Assembly (NCBI RefSeq): GCF_024218775.1
Contig: NZ_CP100404.1
Coordinates: 930,001-994,000, forward strand
DNA from: Haloarcula marina
GTDB taxonomy: Archaea; Halobacteriota; Halobacteria; Halobacteriales; Haloarculaceae
DNA: 64,000 nucleotides
Direction of reading: 5' to 3'
Shown: piece after piece, positions 45,025-53,573 of the stretch
Position numbering within the stretch: the first letter of the stretch is position 1
How the letters are laid out: each line of letters opens with the position of its first letter
The notes under the pieces: model-generated
Seen by the model: the letters and a program-made list of their open reading frames with translations, nothing else
What the model was told of the DNA's origin: nothing
Database searches by the model: none
Program-made: the position numbers and the translations under genes

Positions 45025-47433
45025 TCAGTCCTCATCTAAGACGAGTTCTAGCAGTTTGCGCTCGCCGACGCGTAAGTGTCTGTTTACTGTCGGTTGCGTG
45101 ATACCAAGGAGCGAGGCGACTTCCTCGCCGGTCGTCTCCCGAGGCCAGTCGAAGAAGCCGCTGAAGTACGCCGTCTGCAACACTTCCAGTTGTCGCTCGG
45201 TGAGTCGCTCTTCGAGGACCGCGCGCAGGTTGTTCTCGGTCAGGTGTTGCGTCGAGCGCTCCCGGCGCGCGTGCATCTGGACGCTCGGATAGGCCCGCTC
45301 TAACTGCTCGACGAACGCCCGCACGTCGGTATCGGCCGCGAGGTGGACGACAGCGTCGACGTGGTTCGCCTCGGCTTCCACTTCGAGGAGTTGCGCGCCG
45401 TAGTCGAGCAGGGTCGCTGGCACCGTCGACCCGTTGACGGTGACCTCGTAGCGCCCGTCGTCGGACACTTGCGTTATCGTCTCGATGCGGCCGATTTCCC
45501 CGCCGAGCGATTCCAGGGCGAGGCCGTCGTCCGCGATGCGCAGGAACAACCGCGTGGTGTCTGCCCCACTCGGCACGACGCCCTCGCACTCGACGGGGCC
45601 GTCGAGCGATTCCGCGAGTCGCGAGAGCGTGCTCTCGGGCGTTGACAGCGACAGTTCGAGTTCGACGACGCTGTCCGTGGGATGGCGCTGGCGAGAGGCT
45701 ATCTCTTGCATCGCGTTGCCGATGCTCTCGCCGAGTTCGAGGAACACCGATTCGAGGGTATCGCCGAAGGCGTCGGTCTGGTCGGCGTACACCGTCAACA
45801 CGCCGTAGAGGTAGTCGTCGTACGAGAGCGGAACGCTGATTGCCGACTGGAAGTTCCGAGAGATAGCTTCCGTCCGCCAGTGTTCCTGCCGGAGGTCGTC
45901 GGTAATCGAGCGGACCACGGTCGGCTCACCGGACTGGGCCGTCTGGATCGCTGGCGGCCCCCCGTCCCCGACGGCGGACATGGAAATCGCGTCGAGGTAC
46001 CCGCTCGACCGCCCGGCCCACTGCTGTGGGTGGACGGTGTCGCCGTCGCACGTCCCGACCCACGCGAAGGAGAACCAACCCGATTCGGCCAGTTCGGAGC
46101 AGACCGCCTGCTCTATCTCCTCGCAGGTCCCGGCTTCGACGAGGGCGCGGTCGACCCGTCGGAGAATCTCGTTGACCTGCTCTAGCTGTCTGAGTTCCTC
46201 GTTTCGTCGTCGCCGCTCGGCCTCCCGTTCCCGCAGGACCGTCTCGCGGTCGACCCGTGCGAGGGCCGCCTCGGCGCTACTCGTGAGGATGTCGAGCAGT
46301 TCCCGCGTTCGGGCATCGTCGTCGATGGAGGTCTGCGCGTAGAACACGCCGAACTCGTCGAGCGGGCGATAGCTGTCGCCCGTCTCCAGCGTGACTTCAG
46401 TGTCGTCGACGAACACGTCCCAGATGAGGCCGTCACCCGGGCCGACGACGGTGGGTGGCTCGTGGCCCGATGCCGTGACTCCGGACGTGTCGGTCCCAGC
46501 CGTCGCGGTCCGCCGGAGTTGGTTCTCGTGCCGGTCGAACAGGTAGATAGTCGATGCGGGAACGCCGAGTACGTCGCTAGCCGTCTCGGCGATTATCTCC
46601 GTCACCGCTTCTTTCGTCTCCGCGTGGAGGAGCTGTCGCGTCGTGTCGTGTAGCTCGCCGAGCATCTCCGCGAAGTTCAGTCGCTCGCTCACGTCCCTGA
46701 CGACGCCAACCTGCCGGTGACTCCCGTCCGCGTCGCGATAGGTCGAAAACCGCGTCTCGACGGGGTGTCGCTCCCCGTCAGCCCGCTGGAGTTCGGTCAG
46801 CAACGTCCCGACGTCGCGCTCGCCGCGCCGTATCTCTGACACTATTTGGGCGGCCTCGTCGAGCGCATCCTCGTCCGCCAGCAGGGAGGCGTCCGCACCC
46901 ACCAACTCCTCCTCGGCGTAGCCGGACATCGAGGCGAGGGCGCTGTTGACTGTCTCGATGGTGAACGACTCGTCGAGCGTAAACACGCCGTCGTCGATGG
47001 TTTCGATTATCCGCTCGTACTGTTCGAGTCGCTGCTCGTGACGGTATCGCGTCGTCACGTCGTGACCGACGCCGAGATACACCGTCTCGCCGTCGGAGCG
47101 GTTGCGTTCGAATGTGAAGTCCACCCAGCGGTCGTCGTCGGTGGTCGCCGACGGCGCGGTGAGCGAGGCGTCCTCGCGGTCGCAGTTCGCGTCGATGCGC
47201 TCGCGGGAGACCCCATCGAACAGCGTGTGCAGTCCCGTCCCGATAACCTGCGCCCGTGGCTGGTCGACGAGTCCCGCGAACTCCTCGTTCGCGGCGAGGA
47301 CCGATAGTTCCGAACCGACGACGAGCGCCGGTGCGGGGAGCCGTGCGACGAGCGCGTCCAGTAACGCCCTCGGCGACTCGCGCGCGCTTCCTGTAGCTCC
47401 CTGCCCCGCTGAATCACTCACCGGCTTCTCCAT
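45025..47433 (-). CDS. Bat-like PAS/GAF sensor regulator with C-terminal HTH_10
   Basis: An 802-residue soluble regulator. Two PAS modules (about 25-140 and 142-260), two GAF-like modules (about 270-430 and 440-600) and a bacterioopsin-activator-type beta domain (about 610-735) precede the HTH_10 helix-turn-helix. That motif reads LTERQLEVLQTAYFSGFFDW, then EVASLLGITQPTVNRHLR. Bat in Halobacterium activates bop in response to light and oxygen, and relatives serve other targets. No transmembrane segment is present, so it senses intracellular signals. The target genes are not evident here. Confidence 0.92.
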   Translation of the reverse strand: MEKPVSDSAGQGATGSARESPRALLDALVARLPAPALVVGSELSVLAANEEFAGLVDQPRAQVIGTGLHTLFDGVSRERIDANCDREDASLTAPSATTDDDRWVDFTFERNRSDGETVYLGVGHDVTTRYRHEQRLEQYERIIETIDDGVFTLDESFTIETVNSALASMSGYAEEELVGADASLLADEDALDEAAQIVSEIRRGERDVGTLLTELQRADGERHPVETRFSTYRDADGSHRQVGVVRDVSERLNFAEMLGELHDTTRQLLHAETKEAVTEIIAETASDVLGVPASTIYLFDRHENQLRRTATAGTDTSGVTASGHEPPTVVGPGDGLIWDVFVDDTEVTLETGDSYRPLDEFGVFYAQTSIDDDARTRELLDILTSSAEAALARVDRETVLREREAERRRRNEELRQLEQVNEILRRVDRALVEAGTCEEIEQAVCSELAESGWFSFAWVGTCDGDTVHPQQWAGRSSGYLDAISMSAVGDGGPPAIQTAQSGEPTVVRSITDDLRQEHWRTEAISRNFQSAISVPLSYDDYLYGVLTVYADQTDAFGDTLESVFLELGESIGNAMQEIASRQRHPTDSVVELELSLSTPESTLSRLAESLDGPVECEGVVPSGADTTRLFLRIADDGLALESLGGEIGRIETITQVSDDGRYEVTVNGSTVPATLLDYGAQLLEVEAEANHVDAVVHLAADTDVRAFVEQLERAYPSVQMHARRERSTQHLTENNLRAVLEERLTERQLEVLQTAYFSGFFDWPRETTGEEVASLLGITQPTVNRHLRVGERKLLELVLDED

Positions 47434-47545
47434 AGCAAGGCCTCTGTGCTTGTCGGTGGAAAGCGTGATTTCAGGCTCGCTCTCACCTGTGTACCGATGA
47501 GCTACAGTTACGTACCAGCCCGCCGATACCCGTGACAGGTCCGTC

Positions 47546-48202
47546 TCAGTCGGCGATAGTTCGCACGTCGTCCAGCGTCCACACCTCGTAGTCGGGGGTC
47601 ACGCCGAGGTCGGCGTCGACGCGGTGCGGGCGACGGATGAACGCGCTGTCGATGCCCGCGTTGTGGGCCGCCCGCACGTCCGACTCGTTGTCGCCGACGA
47701 ACAGGGCGTCCGAGACGCCCAACTCCTCGACGGCGCGTTCGACGTAGTACGGTCGTGGTTTCTTGCGTTCGAGGCTCTCGATGGTCGGTTCGCGCGCGTG
47801 GACTGTCTCGAAGTGATGCGAGAGGCCGAAGTGGTCGAACGCGAAGTCGACGGTGGCCTGCTGGTTCGAGGAGACGACGCCCAGCGGCGAGTCGAAGTCG
47901 GCGAGCGTGTCGATGTCGTCGTAGGGCCGTTTCTCGCCCGCGGTCATCTCGTCGCACTGGGCCTCCGAGATGGCGGCGTCACGGGCCGACCAGAACGTCT
48001 CCGGTGCCACGTCGTAGGCCGAACACACCGCTTCCAACCGGTCGACGGACACGCCGATGCTCATCTCGTCGACGTGGTCGGGGTGGGGGTCGGCGACGCC
48101 GACGCGGTCGAACGCCTCGCGGGCGCCCTCCCGATGGGCGGTCATGCTCGTCAGCGTCAGTAAGACCCCGTCGTTGTCGAAGATGACTGCTTCGTAGCCC
48201 AT
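47546..48202 (-). CDS. HAD-superfamily hydrolase
   Basis: A 218-residue phosphatase-like protein with motif I FDNDGVLL (Asp9 and Asp11), motif II VVSSN, the lysine-containing KKPRPYY and motif IV FVGDNESDVRAA. It has a helical cap between motifs I and II, as in phosphoglycolate-phosphatase-like HAD proteins. The start at 48202 (MGYEAVIFDN) puts the nucleophile at the usual distance. The substrate is unknown. Confidence 0.9.
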   Translation of the reverse strand: MGYEAVIFDNDGVLLTLTSMTAHREGAREAFDRVGVADPHPDHVDEMSIGVSVDRLEAVCSAYDVAPETFWSARDAAISEAQCDEMTAGEKRPYDDIDTLADFDSPLGVVSSNQQATVDFAFDHFGLSHHFETVHAREPTIESLERKKPRPYYVERAVEELGVSDALFVGDNESDVRAAHNAGIDSAFIRRPHRVDADLGVTPDYEVWTLDDVRTIAD

Positions 48203-48241
48203 ACTCGTCTCAAGCGGGTGCGCCACCGAGTGTCTTTCCAC

Positions 48242-48691
48242 TCAGAACTCGCGTTCCTCGCCCGTGTCGAACTCCTCGGGGGAGCGTCCGGCCGCGTCGA
48301 CCACCTCGTCGGAGACGACCAACGGGCAGTCGACCCGAAGCGAGATGGCGATACCGTCGGAGGGGCGCGCGTCGAACACCATCTCCTTACGGCGGTCGTC
48401 GAGGTACTGTTCGGTGTCTATCTTCGCGTAGAAGGTCCCGTCGGCCAGGTCGTCGATGCGGACGCGGTCGATGGCGCTCCCGAACTCGGCGACCATCTCG
48501 ACCAACAGGTCGTGTGTCAGCGGTCGCTCGAAGGGTTCGCCGTCGATAGCCAACTGCATCGACTGGGCCTGGTCGGTGCTGACGAAAATCGGGATTATCT
48601 CCCCACGCGCGCGGAGGAGCACCACCGGCGTCCCCGACCCCTCTTCGCTGACGCCGACGCCCACACCTTCGACCGTGGCCTCGTGTTCCAT
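48242..48691 (-). CDS. Bifunctional nuclease domain (DUF151/BFN) protein
   Basis: A 149-residue protein of the bifunctional nuclease family. The conserved pattern includes VVLLRARGEIIPIFVSTDQA and the acidic MVFDARPSDGIAISLRVDCPL, which is characteristic. Family members have DNase and RNase activity in plants, and archaeal ones are uncharacterised. The reading frame is open 2 codons further upstream (48697), and either start is plausible. It is followed by the HAD gene 39 nt downstream. Confidence 0.88.
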   Translation of the reverse strand: MEHEATVEGVGVGVSEEGSGTPVVLLRARGEIIPIFVSTDQAQSMQLAIDGEPFERPLTHDLLVEMVAEFGSAIDRVRIDDLADGTFYAKIDTEQYLDDRRKEMVFDARPSDGIAISLRVDCPLVVSDEVVDAAGRSPEEFDTGEEREF

Positions 48692-48764
48692 GCCCAACGA
48701 TTCGGTGGGTGGGTATGAAAAGCTAGCCCGCAGTCGTTTTTGCGCCCGCGCCCGACGGGTCTGT

Positions 48765-49052
48765 GTGGCCGACGACTGCTACCGCCTCCACATCAAACCG
48801 TCCGCGCGCCGAGTGAGCGCCCGGGTCGGCCGGTGGGTCAACCGCTCGGGACCGACCCGCGAGTTCGACTCGAAGGCCCTCGCTCGCGAGTGGGCGCGCG
48901 CCTGCCGCGGGCACGGTGCGACGGTGTGGGTACAGGACGCCCCGCGGTGGGCCGACGACGACGCGGACGGTTACCTCGTCGCGCGCACTCGCCGGGTCGC
49001 GCACGAGGACGCGCCGGGCCGCCAACGAACGCTCGGCGGCGACGAGGACTGA
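48765..49052 (+). CDS. Small haloarchaeal protein (DUF2188-like)
   Basis: A 95-residue basic-to-mixed protein from a GTG start (MADDCYRLHIKPSARR). Residues about 35-60 (REFDSKALAREWARACRGHG) resemble the DUF2188 helix, with a conserved strand TVWVQDAPRW after it. The acidic tail is typical of haloarchaea. No signal or membrane segment is present. It is divergent from the bifunctional nuclease gene. Confidence 0.6.
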   Translation: MADDCYRLHIKPSARRVSARVGRWVNRSGPTREFDSKALAREWARACRGHGATVWVQDAPRWADDDADGYLVARTRRVAHEDAPGRQRTLGGDED

Positions 49053-49192
49053 CCCGACCGGTCAATCCCGTTTAATCCGAATTAAAACGGCGTTTAGAGG
49101 CGCTAAATTGGCCAAATCGTCGCAAATCCGGCTTTTCCGCGTCCCCCCTTGAAGTGCAACTGGCCGACAGGGTCGAGTGGAGTCAACGCACG

Positions 49193-49723
49193 ATGAAGCT
49201 CACCAAGTTCACCGGCGCGCTACTGGCCGTCCTCGTCATCACGGGGTCGGCGGCGGCGCTGCCCGCGGCGGCAGGCGCACAGGCACCCGACAACGCAGGC
49301 AACGCACAGGCAGGCGAGCACGCGAACGACAACGCCGCTGACGCGGCCAACGCGACCGACGCCGACGACAGCGACGAGAACGCCACCGACGCGGCGAACG
49401 CCTCGAACGATTCGAACGCGTCGGCCGCTGCCGACCGACAGGGACCGCCCGCCGATGTCGGACCTGACGGCGAACGCGGCCCGCCCGCCGACCTCCCCGA
49501 GCAAGTCCCCGACTTCGTCAGCGAGATTCACTCGCTGATTCAGCAGCACATGGCTGGCGACCTCGCTGGCGACCTCGGCATGCAGGTCAGCGACGTGACG
49601 CCGGACGACGGTGACGACAGCGAGAACGTCGACGCGTCCGACGCCGATTCGGACGCGAACGACAGCGACGCCGACGATAGCGACGACAGCGACAGTGACG
49701 ACGGCGACGACAGCGAGCAGTAA
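49193..49723 (+). CDS. Secreted acidic low-complexity protein
   Basis: A 176-residue exported protein with a clear Sec-type signal (KLTKFTGALLAVLVITGSAAALPAAAGA). The mature part is an Asn/Asp/Ala- and Asp/Ser-rich low-complexity chain with several N-x-S/T sequons. A short folded-looking central stretch is near residues 103-135 (VPDFVSEIHSLIQQHMAGDLAG). No anchor helix follows. It is probably a surface or secreted intrinsically disordered protein. The function is unknown. Confidence 0.75.
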   Translation: MKLTKFTGALLAVLVITGSAAALPAAAGAQAPDNAGNAQAGEHANDNAADAANATDADDSDENATDAANASNDSNASAAADRQGPPADVGPDGERGPPADLPEQVPDFVSEIHSLIQQHMAGDLAGDLGMQVSDVTPDDGDDSENVDASDADSDANDSDADDSDDSDSDDGDDSEQ

Positions 49724-49805
49724 CCCCTGAATCCACGCCACACCGGTCTCCCCTGACGCGACCGATAAACGCGGTACTTTTCCTCGTTGCGGCCCCAGTA
49801 GCGGT

Positions 49806-50084
49806 ATGGACGACTCCGTTCACGCCGACCCGGTCGAACGGACCACCGAGGACCTCCTCGAAGACGACGCCGACGAGGCGGCGGACTCGGAGGGCGTCTC
49901 CCGGTGGCAGGCGACGAAGTACATCGCGCCGTTCGTCGCTATCGGCCTGTTCGACCTCGTCTTACTGCTGGGCTGGGGACTCGACCCGCTGTGGGGATTC
50001 ATGATTCTCCCGCCGATTCTGTTCGTCAGCGTCCTCGGCTGGATAGCGTTCCGGACGGGATTCGCGAGCGACCGAACGGGCTGA
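49806..50084 (+). CDS. Small two-helix membrane protein
   Basis: A 92-residue protein with an acidic N-terminus (about 1-32) and two membrane helices (about 38-58 and 62-83: GFMILPPILFVSVLGWIAF). The topology suggests both ends on the same side, probably the cytoplasm. The family is unknown and it is common in haloarchaeal genomes in this form. It is convergent with the DUF3194 gene. Confidence 0.7.
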   Translation: MDDSVHADPVERTTEDLLEDDADEAADSEGVSRWQATKYIAPFVAIGLFDLVLLLGWGLDPLWGFMILPPILFVSVLGWIAFRTGFASDRTG

Positions 50085-50108
50085 AAAACGGGCGTCCGGT
50101 GCGCTGCG

Positions 50109-50354
50109 TTACTCTTCGGCCGCGGCGAACAGGTCGTCGACGGCGCCCCGCGCCGCGAGTGCGGCGTCGTCGGCGACTCGCTCTTCGTCGAGTCGGCTGT
50201 CCGGTGCGTTGACGTAGACGTCGACCTCCAAGATGCCGTCCTCGAAGGTGACGGTCACGTCGACGTCTTCGACGTCGCTCACGTCGTACCGCGATAAGAC
50301 GACGTCTCGGGCCGCGTTCGCGGCTGTCTCGACGACTTCGTCGTCGGTCGGCAT
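50109..50354 (-). CDS. DUF3194 family protein
   Basis: An 81-residue protein of the archaeal DUF3194 family, whose genes usually follow prefoldin beta. Visible family parts are VETAANAARDVVLSRYDV and VDVTVTFEDGILEVDVYVNAPD. It starts 4 nt after the prefoldin stop, so the two are one operon. The start at 50354 avoids a 14-residue Ala-rich extension overlapping prefoldin. The function is unknown. Confidence 0.85.
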   Translation of the reverse strand: MPTDDEVVETAANAARDVVLSRYDVSDVEDVDVTVTFEDGILEVDVYVNAPDSRLDEERVADDAALAARGAVDDLFAAAEE

Positions 50355-50358
50355 CGCC

Positions 50359-50733
50359 TTACGCGCCAGCGCCGGGGCCGCCAGCGGGGCCGCCACCGAG
50401 CATCTGCTGGAGTTCGCCCTGCAGGTCCTCGAACTGCTCTTGGACGCGCTCTTCCTGCTTTTCGAGGGTCTCGACGCGGACTTCGAGGCTGGAGACCTTC
50501 TCTTCGAGGTCGTCTTTGGCCTCGTCGAAGTCGGTCTTCACGAGGAGTTCGCCGACTTCGCGGTACATCGTGGTGTCCTCGTCGACGTCGTCGAGTTCGT
50601 CGAGGGCCGTGCGGGACTCCTGAAGGCTCGTCTCGGCCTGCTGCTTCTGGGCAGCGACCTGCTGTGCGGTCTCCTGAAGGTCCTGCAGTTCTTCGAGTTT
50701 CTCCTGTGCTTCCGGCGGAAGGTTACCCTGCAT
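50359..50733 (-). CDS. pfdB: Prefoldin beta subunit
   Basis: A 124-residue coiled-coil chaperone subunit. Two long helices (about 8-45 and 75-112) flank the beta hairpin with [20 protein letters not shown]. Prefoldin is a hexamer of alpha and beta subunits that delivers unfolded proteins to the thermosome. [11 protein letters not shown] tail is typical of haloarchaeal forms. A TATA-like GTTTAAC lies 24-30 nt upstream on the minus strand (50757-50763). Confidence 0.93.
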   Translation of the reverse strand: MQGNLPPEAQEKLEELQDLQETAQQVAAQKQQAETSLQESRTALDELDDVDEDTTMYREVGELLVKTDFDEAKDDLEEKVSSLEVRVETLEKQEERVQEQFEDLQGELQQMLGGGPAGGPGAGA

Positions 50734-50794
50734 ACTCCGAGAGTTGAGGTCCGGACTGTTAAACCCACTCTTTCAGTGCTATCGTTTCTCGCTC

Positions 50795-50857
50795 ACTCCC
50801 CGACTTCGCCGACCGCTCGCTCGCGCAGTTCGCCGGTCAAATGCATCCCGTGTCGGT
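50795..50857 (-). repeat. Duplicate of the PIN toxin 3' end
   Basis: These 63 bp match 50950-51012, the 3' end of the PIN toxin gene, at 61 positions and lie 155 bp downstream of it. On the minus strand they still encode HGMHLTGELRERAVGEVGE and a stop, but no upstream gene reads into them. The material between includes GCGGCCGC-rich inverted sequence. Confidence 0.8.
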
Positions 50858-50947
50858 GTACCTTTTTACTCCTCGGGTGTCCTCGCTGGCGCTGCGGGCA
50901 CCGCTCGTCGAAAAACCTACGCTAAAAAGCGGCCGCAAGCGGCCGTG

Positions 50948-51463
50948 CTACTCCCCGACTTCGCCGACCGCTCGCTCACGCAGTTCGCCGGTCAAATGCA
51001 TCCCGTGTTGGTCGATACGCCGGACGATGCGCTTGGCCTGTGCCGGACTCAGGTACTTGTCCTCGATGGTCGCCCGGACGACGACGCCGAAACTGCTGGT
51101 CACCTCGGCGCCGAGTCCGCGCGCGGTCCGGCGGACAGTTCGGTCCTCGGAGACGACGGCGACGGCCGAGCGGTCGGACTGGTCGCGGTGGGCTAACACT
51201 CCGGCGAGGACGGTCACGGCTGGCCCGATGTCTTTCTCGCCGAGGAGCGAGCGCGCGCGGTCGAGGTGGGCCTCGTCGACGACTGTCTCCGCGTCGCCGC
51301 CGTCGAGGTACTCCGCGAGGTTCGTCGCCGCGGGTTCGACGGTGGTCGCCTCCACGACGGGGTCCGGGACGACGATGTCGCCGTCGAACGAGTCCAGCAG
51401 GCCCAGTTCGCCCACCTGTCCGAGGCTGTACAGCGAGGTGGGGCCGACGTAGATGCGCGTCAT
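50948..51463 (-). CDS. PIN-domain toxin (DUF3368 type) of a toxin-antitoxin pair
   Basis: A 171-residue PIN-like protein. LYSLGQVGELGLLDSFDGDIVVPDPVVEA matches the LIxLxKIGxLxLL and VPxxVxxE regions of DUF3368 toxins, and VVSEDRTVRRTARGLG corresponds to the DDxxxR strand. The first catalytic aspartate, normally in the opening VVDxSPL strand, is missing (IYVGPTSL), so ribonuclease activity may be weakened or lost. Its ATG overlaps the antitoxin stop by 4 nt. Its last 63 bp are duplicated downstream. Confidence 0.78.
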   Translation of the reverse strand: MTRIYVGPTSLYSLGQVGELGLLDSFDGDIVVPDPVVEATTVEPAATNLAEYLDGGDAETVVDEAHLDRARSLLGEKDIGPAVTVLAGVLAHRDQSDRSAVAVVSEDRTVRRTARGLGAEVTSSFGVVVRATIEDKYLSPAQAKRIVRRIDQHGMHLTGELRERAVGEVGE

Positions 51464-51762
51464 AGCTCCGCGGCGGTGTCGGCGTCGAGTTCGAGGTCCG
51501 ACAGTTCGAGTTGGGTGGTCAGGTTCCGCTCGCGGGCCACGTCCAACCACTCGGCGATGGAGAGGTCGGCGAGCTGGGCGGCCTCGGCCGCGGAGGCGTC
51601 GCCGGACTGGTACCGCTCGACGGCGACGCGGATGCGCAGCGTCTCCAAGCCTTCCCGAAGGGCTTTCCGTATCGTCGTCGAGCGGTCTTCCGAGAGCAGT
51701 TCAGCAACGTCGTCGAGTTCCGCCTTCTCCTCGTCCGGCAGGCGCGCGCTAATCGTTGGCAT
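51460..51762 (-). CDS. UPF0175-type antitoxin
   Basis: A 100-residue protein with an N-terminal ribbon-helix-helix-like segment (ISARLPDEEKAELDDVAELL, then RSTTIRKALREGLETLR) and a UPF0175 C-terminal part (SIAEWLDVARERNLTTQLELS). UPF0175 genes often precede DUF3368 PIN toxins and serve as antitoxins that repress the operon and neutralise the toxin. The frame is open to 51789. The start at 51762 (MPTISARLP) fits the family. Confidence 0.8.
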   Translation of the reverse strand: MPTISARLPDEEKAELDDVAELLSEDRSTTIRKALREGLETLRIRVAVERYQSGDASAAEAAQLADLSIAEWLDVARERNLTTQLELSDLELDADTAAEL

Positions 51763-51895
51763 GTTTGCGCAGTGGTCTACCGTAAACACACATCAAAGTA
51801 GGGGTCGGCGAAGTCCGTGTCAGTCGTCGTAGGGGTCGGTTCGGTCGGGCCAGCGAATCGCCAACCGTTAACCGCAAGCGGCCGAGACGGGGCGT

Positions 51896-52726
51896 ATGAG
51901 CGACGACGCACGGGCGTTCGTCCCGGGACACGTGACCGGATTTTTCACGGTCGACCGGGCGGACGACCCGACGAAAACCGGGTCCCGCGGCGGGGGCCTC
52001 GCGCTCTCGGACGGCGTCTCCGTCGCCGTCGAACGAGCGGCAGAGACGACGGTCGAACTGAACGGCGAGGCGGTCGAGATGGGGGCCGTCGAGCGAGTGC
52101 TGGACGCGCTACGGGTATCGGCCCGCGTGAGTGCTGAGACGCCGCTCCCCCTCGGTGCGGGGTTCGGCGTCTCCGGCGCGATGGCGCTGGGGGCGGCGCT
52201 GGCCGCGAACGCCGCGTTCGACCGCGCGCTCTCGTACAACGAACTGGTGACTATCGCTCACGGTGCCGAAGTGCAGGCCGGAACCGGCCTCGGCGACGTT
52301 ATCGGGCAGGCCCGCGGCGGGGTCCCGCTTCGACTCGAACCGGGCGGGCCGCAGTACAACTACGTCGACGCGATTCCCGCGCGCTCGCGCGTCGAGTACT
52401 ACACGATGGGTGAGTTGTCGACGGCCGACGTGGTCGGCGGTGACACCGAGACCCTCACCGCGGCGGGCGAACGCGCGCTCTCGATGGTGGTCGAACAGCC
52501 CACGCTCGGGACGTTCGTGCGGGCCTCGCGCCAGTTCTCTCGCGAGGCCGACCTGCTGAGCGAGGACGTGCGGCGGGTCGTCGGCGACGTGAACGAGGCG
52601 GGCGGCGAGGCCGCGATGGCGATGCTCGGCCAGACGGTGTTCGCGTTCGGGACGGGCCTGAGCGACGCCGGGTACGACGCCGAAGTGTGCGCCGTCTACC
52701 CCCCCGGCGCGACCGTCGAGGAGTGA
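51896..52726 (+). CDS. Pantoate kinase (GHMP family)
   Basis: A 276-residue archaeal GHMP kinase. It phosphorylates pantoate to 4-phosphopantoate, the archaeal route to coenzyme A. The opening VPGHVTGFF and the nucleotide loop PLPLGAGFGVSGAMALG (residues near 82-98) are typical. GAEVQAGTGLGDVIGQARGG is the family-specific loop. The next enzyme of the pathway is encoded 43 nt downstream on the same strand. Confidence 0.92.
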   Translation: MSDDARAFVPGHVTGFFTVDRADDPTKTGSRGGGLALSDGVSVAVERAAETTVELNGEAVEMGAVERVLDALRVSARVSAETPLPLGAGFGVSGAMALGAALAANAAFDRALSYNELVTIAHGAEVQAGTGLGDVIGQARGGVPLRLEPGGPQYNYVDAIPARSRVEYYTMGELSTADVVGGDTETLTAAGERALSMVVEQPTLGTFVRASRQFSREADLLSEDVRRVVGDVNEAGGEAAMAMLGQTVFAFGTGLSDAGYDAEVCAVYPPGATVEE

Positions 52727-52769
52727 GGAGACCGACGACTTTTCGATGCTCGGCGACCGAACGGCGGGT

Positions 52770-53513
52770 ATGAGCGACGAGGTCGACGTCCCCGAGAGCC
52801 ACCCGCGTTACGAGTCGTTGCTGACCCGCCACCGAATCGAGGCGGGGGTCGACCGCGGCATCACGTCCAGACAGGGACTCATCGCGCAGGGCCGCGGCGA
52901 GGCCTACGACTACCTCTTGGGCGAGCGAACCATCGAGAGCGCCGACCGCGCGGAGCGAGCGGCGGCCGCCTATCTCTTACGGGCCGACCACGCGGTCGTC
53001 TCGGTCAACGGCAACGCCGCGGCGCTCGTTCCCGGCGAACTCGTCGAACTGGCCGAGGCGACCGGCGCAGACCTCGAAGTGAACCTGTTCAACCGCACCG
53101 AGGAGCGCATCGAGGCCATCGCGGAGTACCTCCGCGAGCACGGGGCCGAGGAGGTGAAGGGACTGACCGCCGACGGCCGCATCCCCGGACTCGACCACGA
53201 ACGCGCGAAAGTCGACGCCGACGGCATCGGCGCGGCGGACGTAGTCTTGGTCCCCTTGGAGGACGGCGACCGCGCCGAGGCGCTGGGCGAGATGGGGAAG
53301 ACCGAACTCGTCGTCGACCTCAACCCCCTCAGCCGGTCGGCGCAGGTGGCGACGGTCCCCATCATCGACAACATCGTCCGCGCGATACCGGGAATCACCG
53401 CCCACGCCCGGGCCCTCGCGGACGACCCCGACGCACAGCGGGCGGCTATCGAGGACTTCGACGCCGAGGAAGCGCTCGACGACGCCGAGCGGGCGATTCG
53501 GAGCGACGAGTAG
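52770..53513 (+). CDS. 4-Phosphopantoate--beta-alanine ligase (archaeal phosphopantothenate synthetase)
   Basis: A 247-residue enzyme that joins 4-phosphopantoate and beta-alanine with ATP to give 4-phosphopantothenate. Recognisable regions are SHPRYESLLTRHRIEAGVDRG at the N-terminus, VSVNGNAAALVPGELVELA in the middle and KTELVVDLNPLSRSAQVA near the end, all specific for the archaeal synthetase. The start at 52770 (MSDEVDVPESHP) is chosen over an earlier frame with no family match. It pairs with the pantoate kinase just upstream. Confidence 0.93.
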   Translation: MSDEVDVPESHPRYESLLTRHRIEAGVDRGITSRQGLIAQGRGEAYDYLLGERTIESADRAERAAAAYLLRADHAVVSVNGNAAALVPGELVELAEATGADLEVNLFNRTEERIEAIAEYLREHGAEEVKGLTADGRIPGLDHERAKVDADGIGAADVVLVPLEDGDRAEALGEMGKTELVVDLNPLSRSAQVATVPIIDNIVRAIPGITAHARALADDPDAQRAAIEDFDAEEALDDAERAIRSDE

Positions 53514-53573
53514 CCCGCCGCGTGCGGTCACTGGGCCGAGCGTTCTTATCGGTCCGGCCCCTCCGTCTGCGCG

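Noticed and set aside
50795-50857. Separate small gene from the duplicated toxin tail
   Set aside because: It has only the last 19 codons and a stop, with no start or promoter leading into it.
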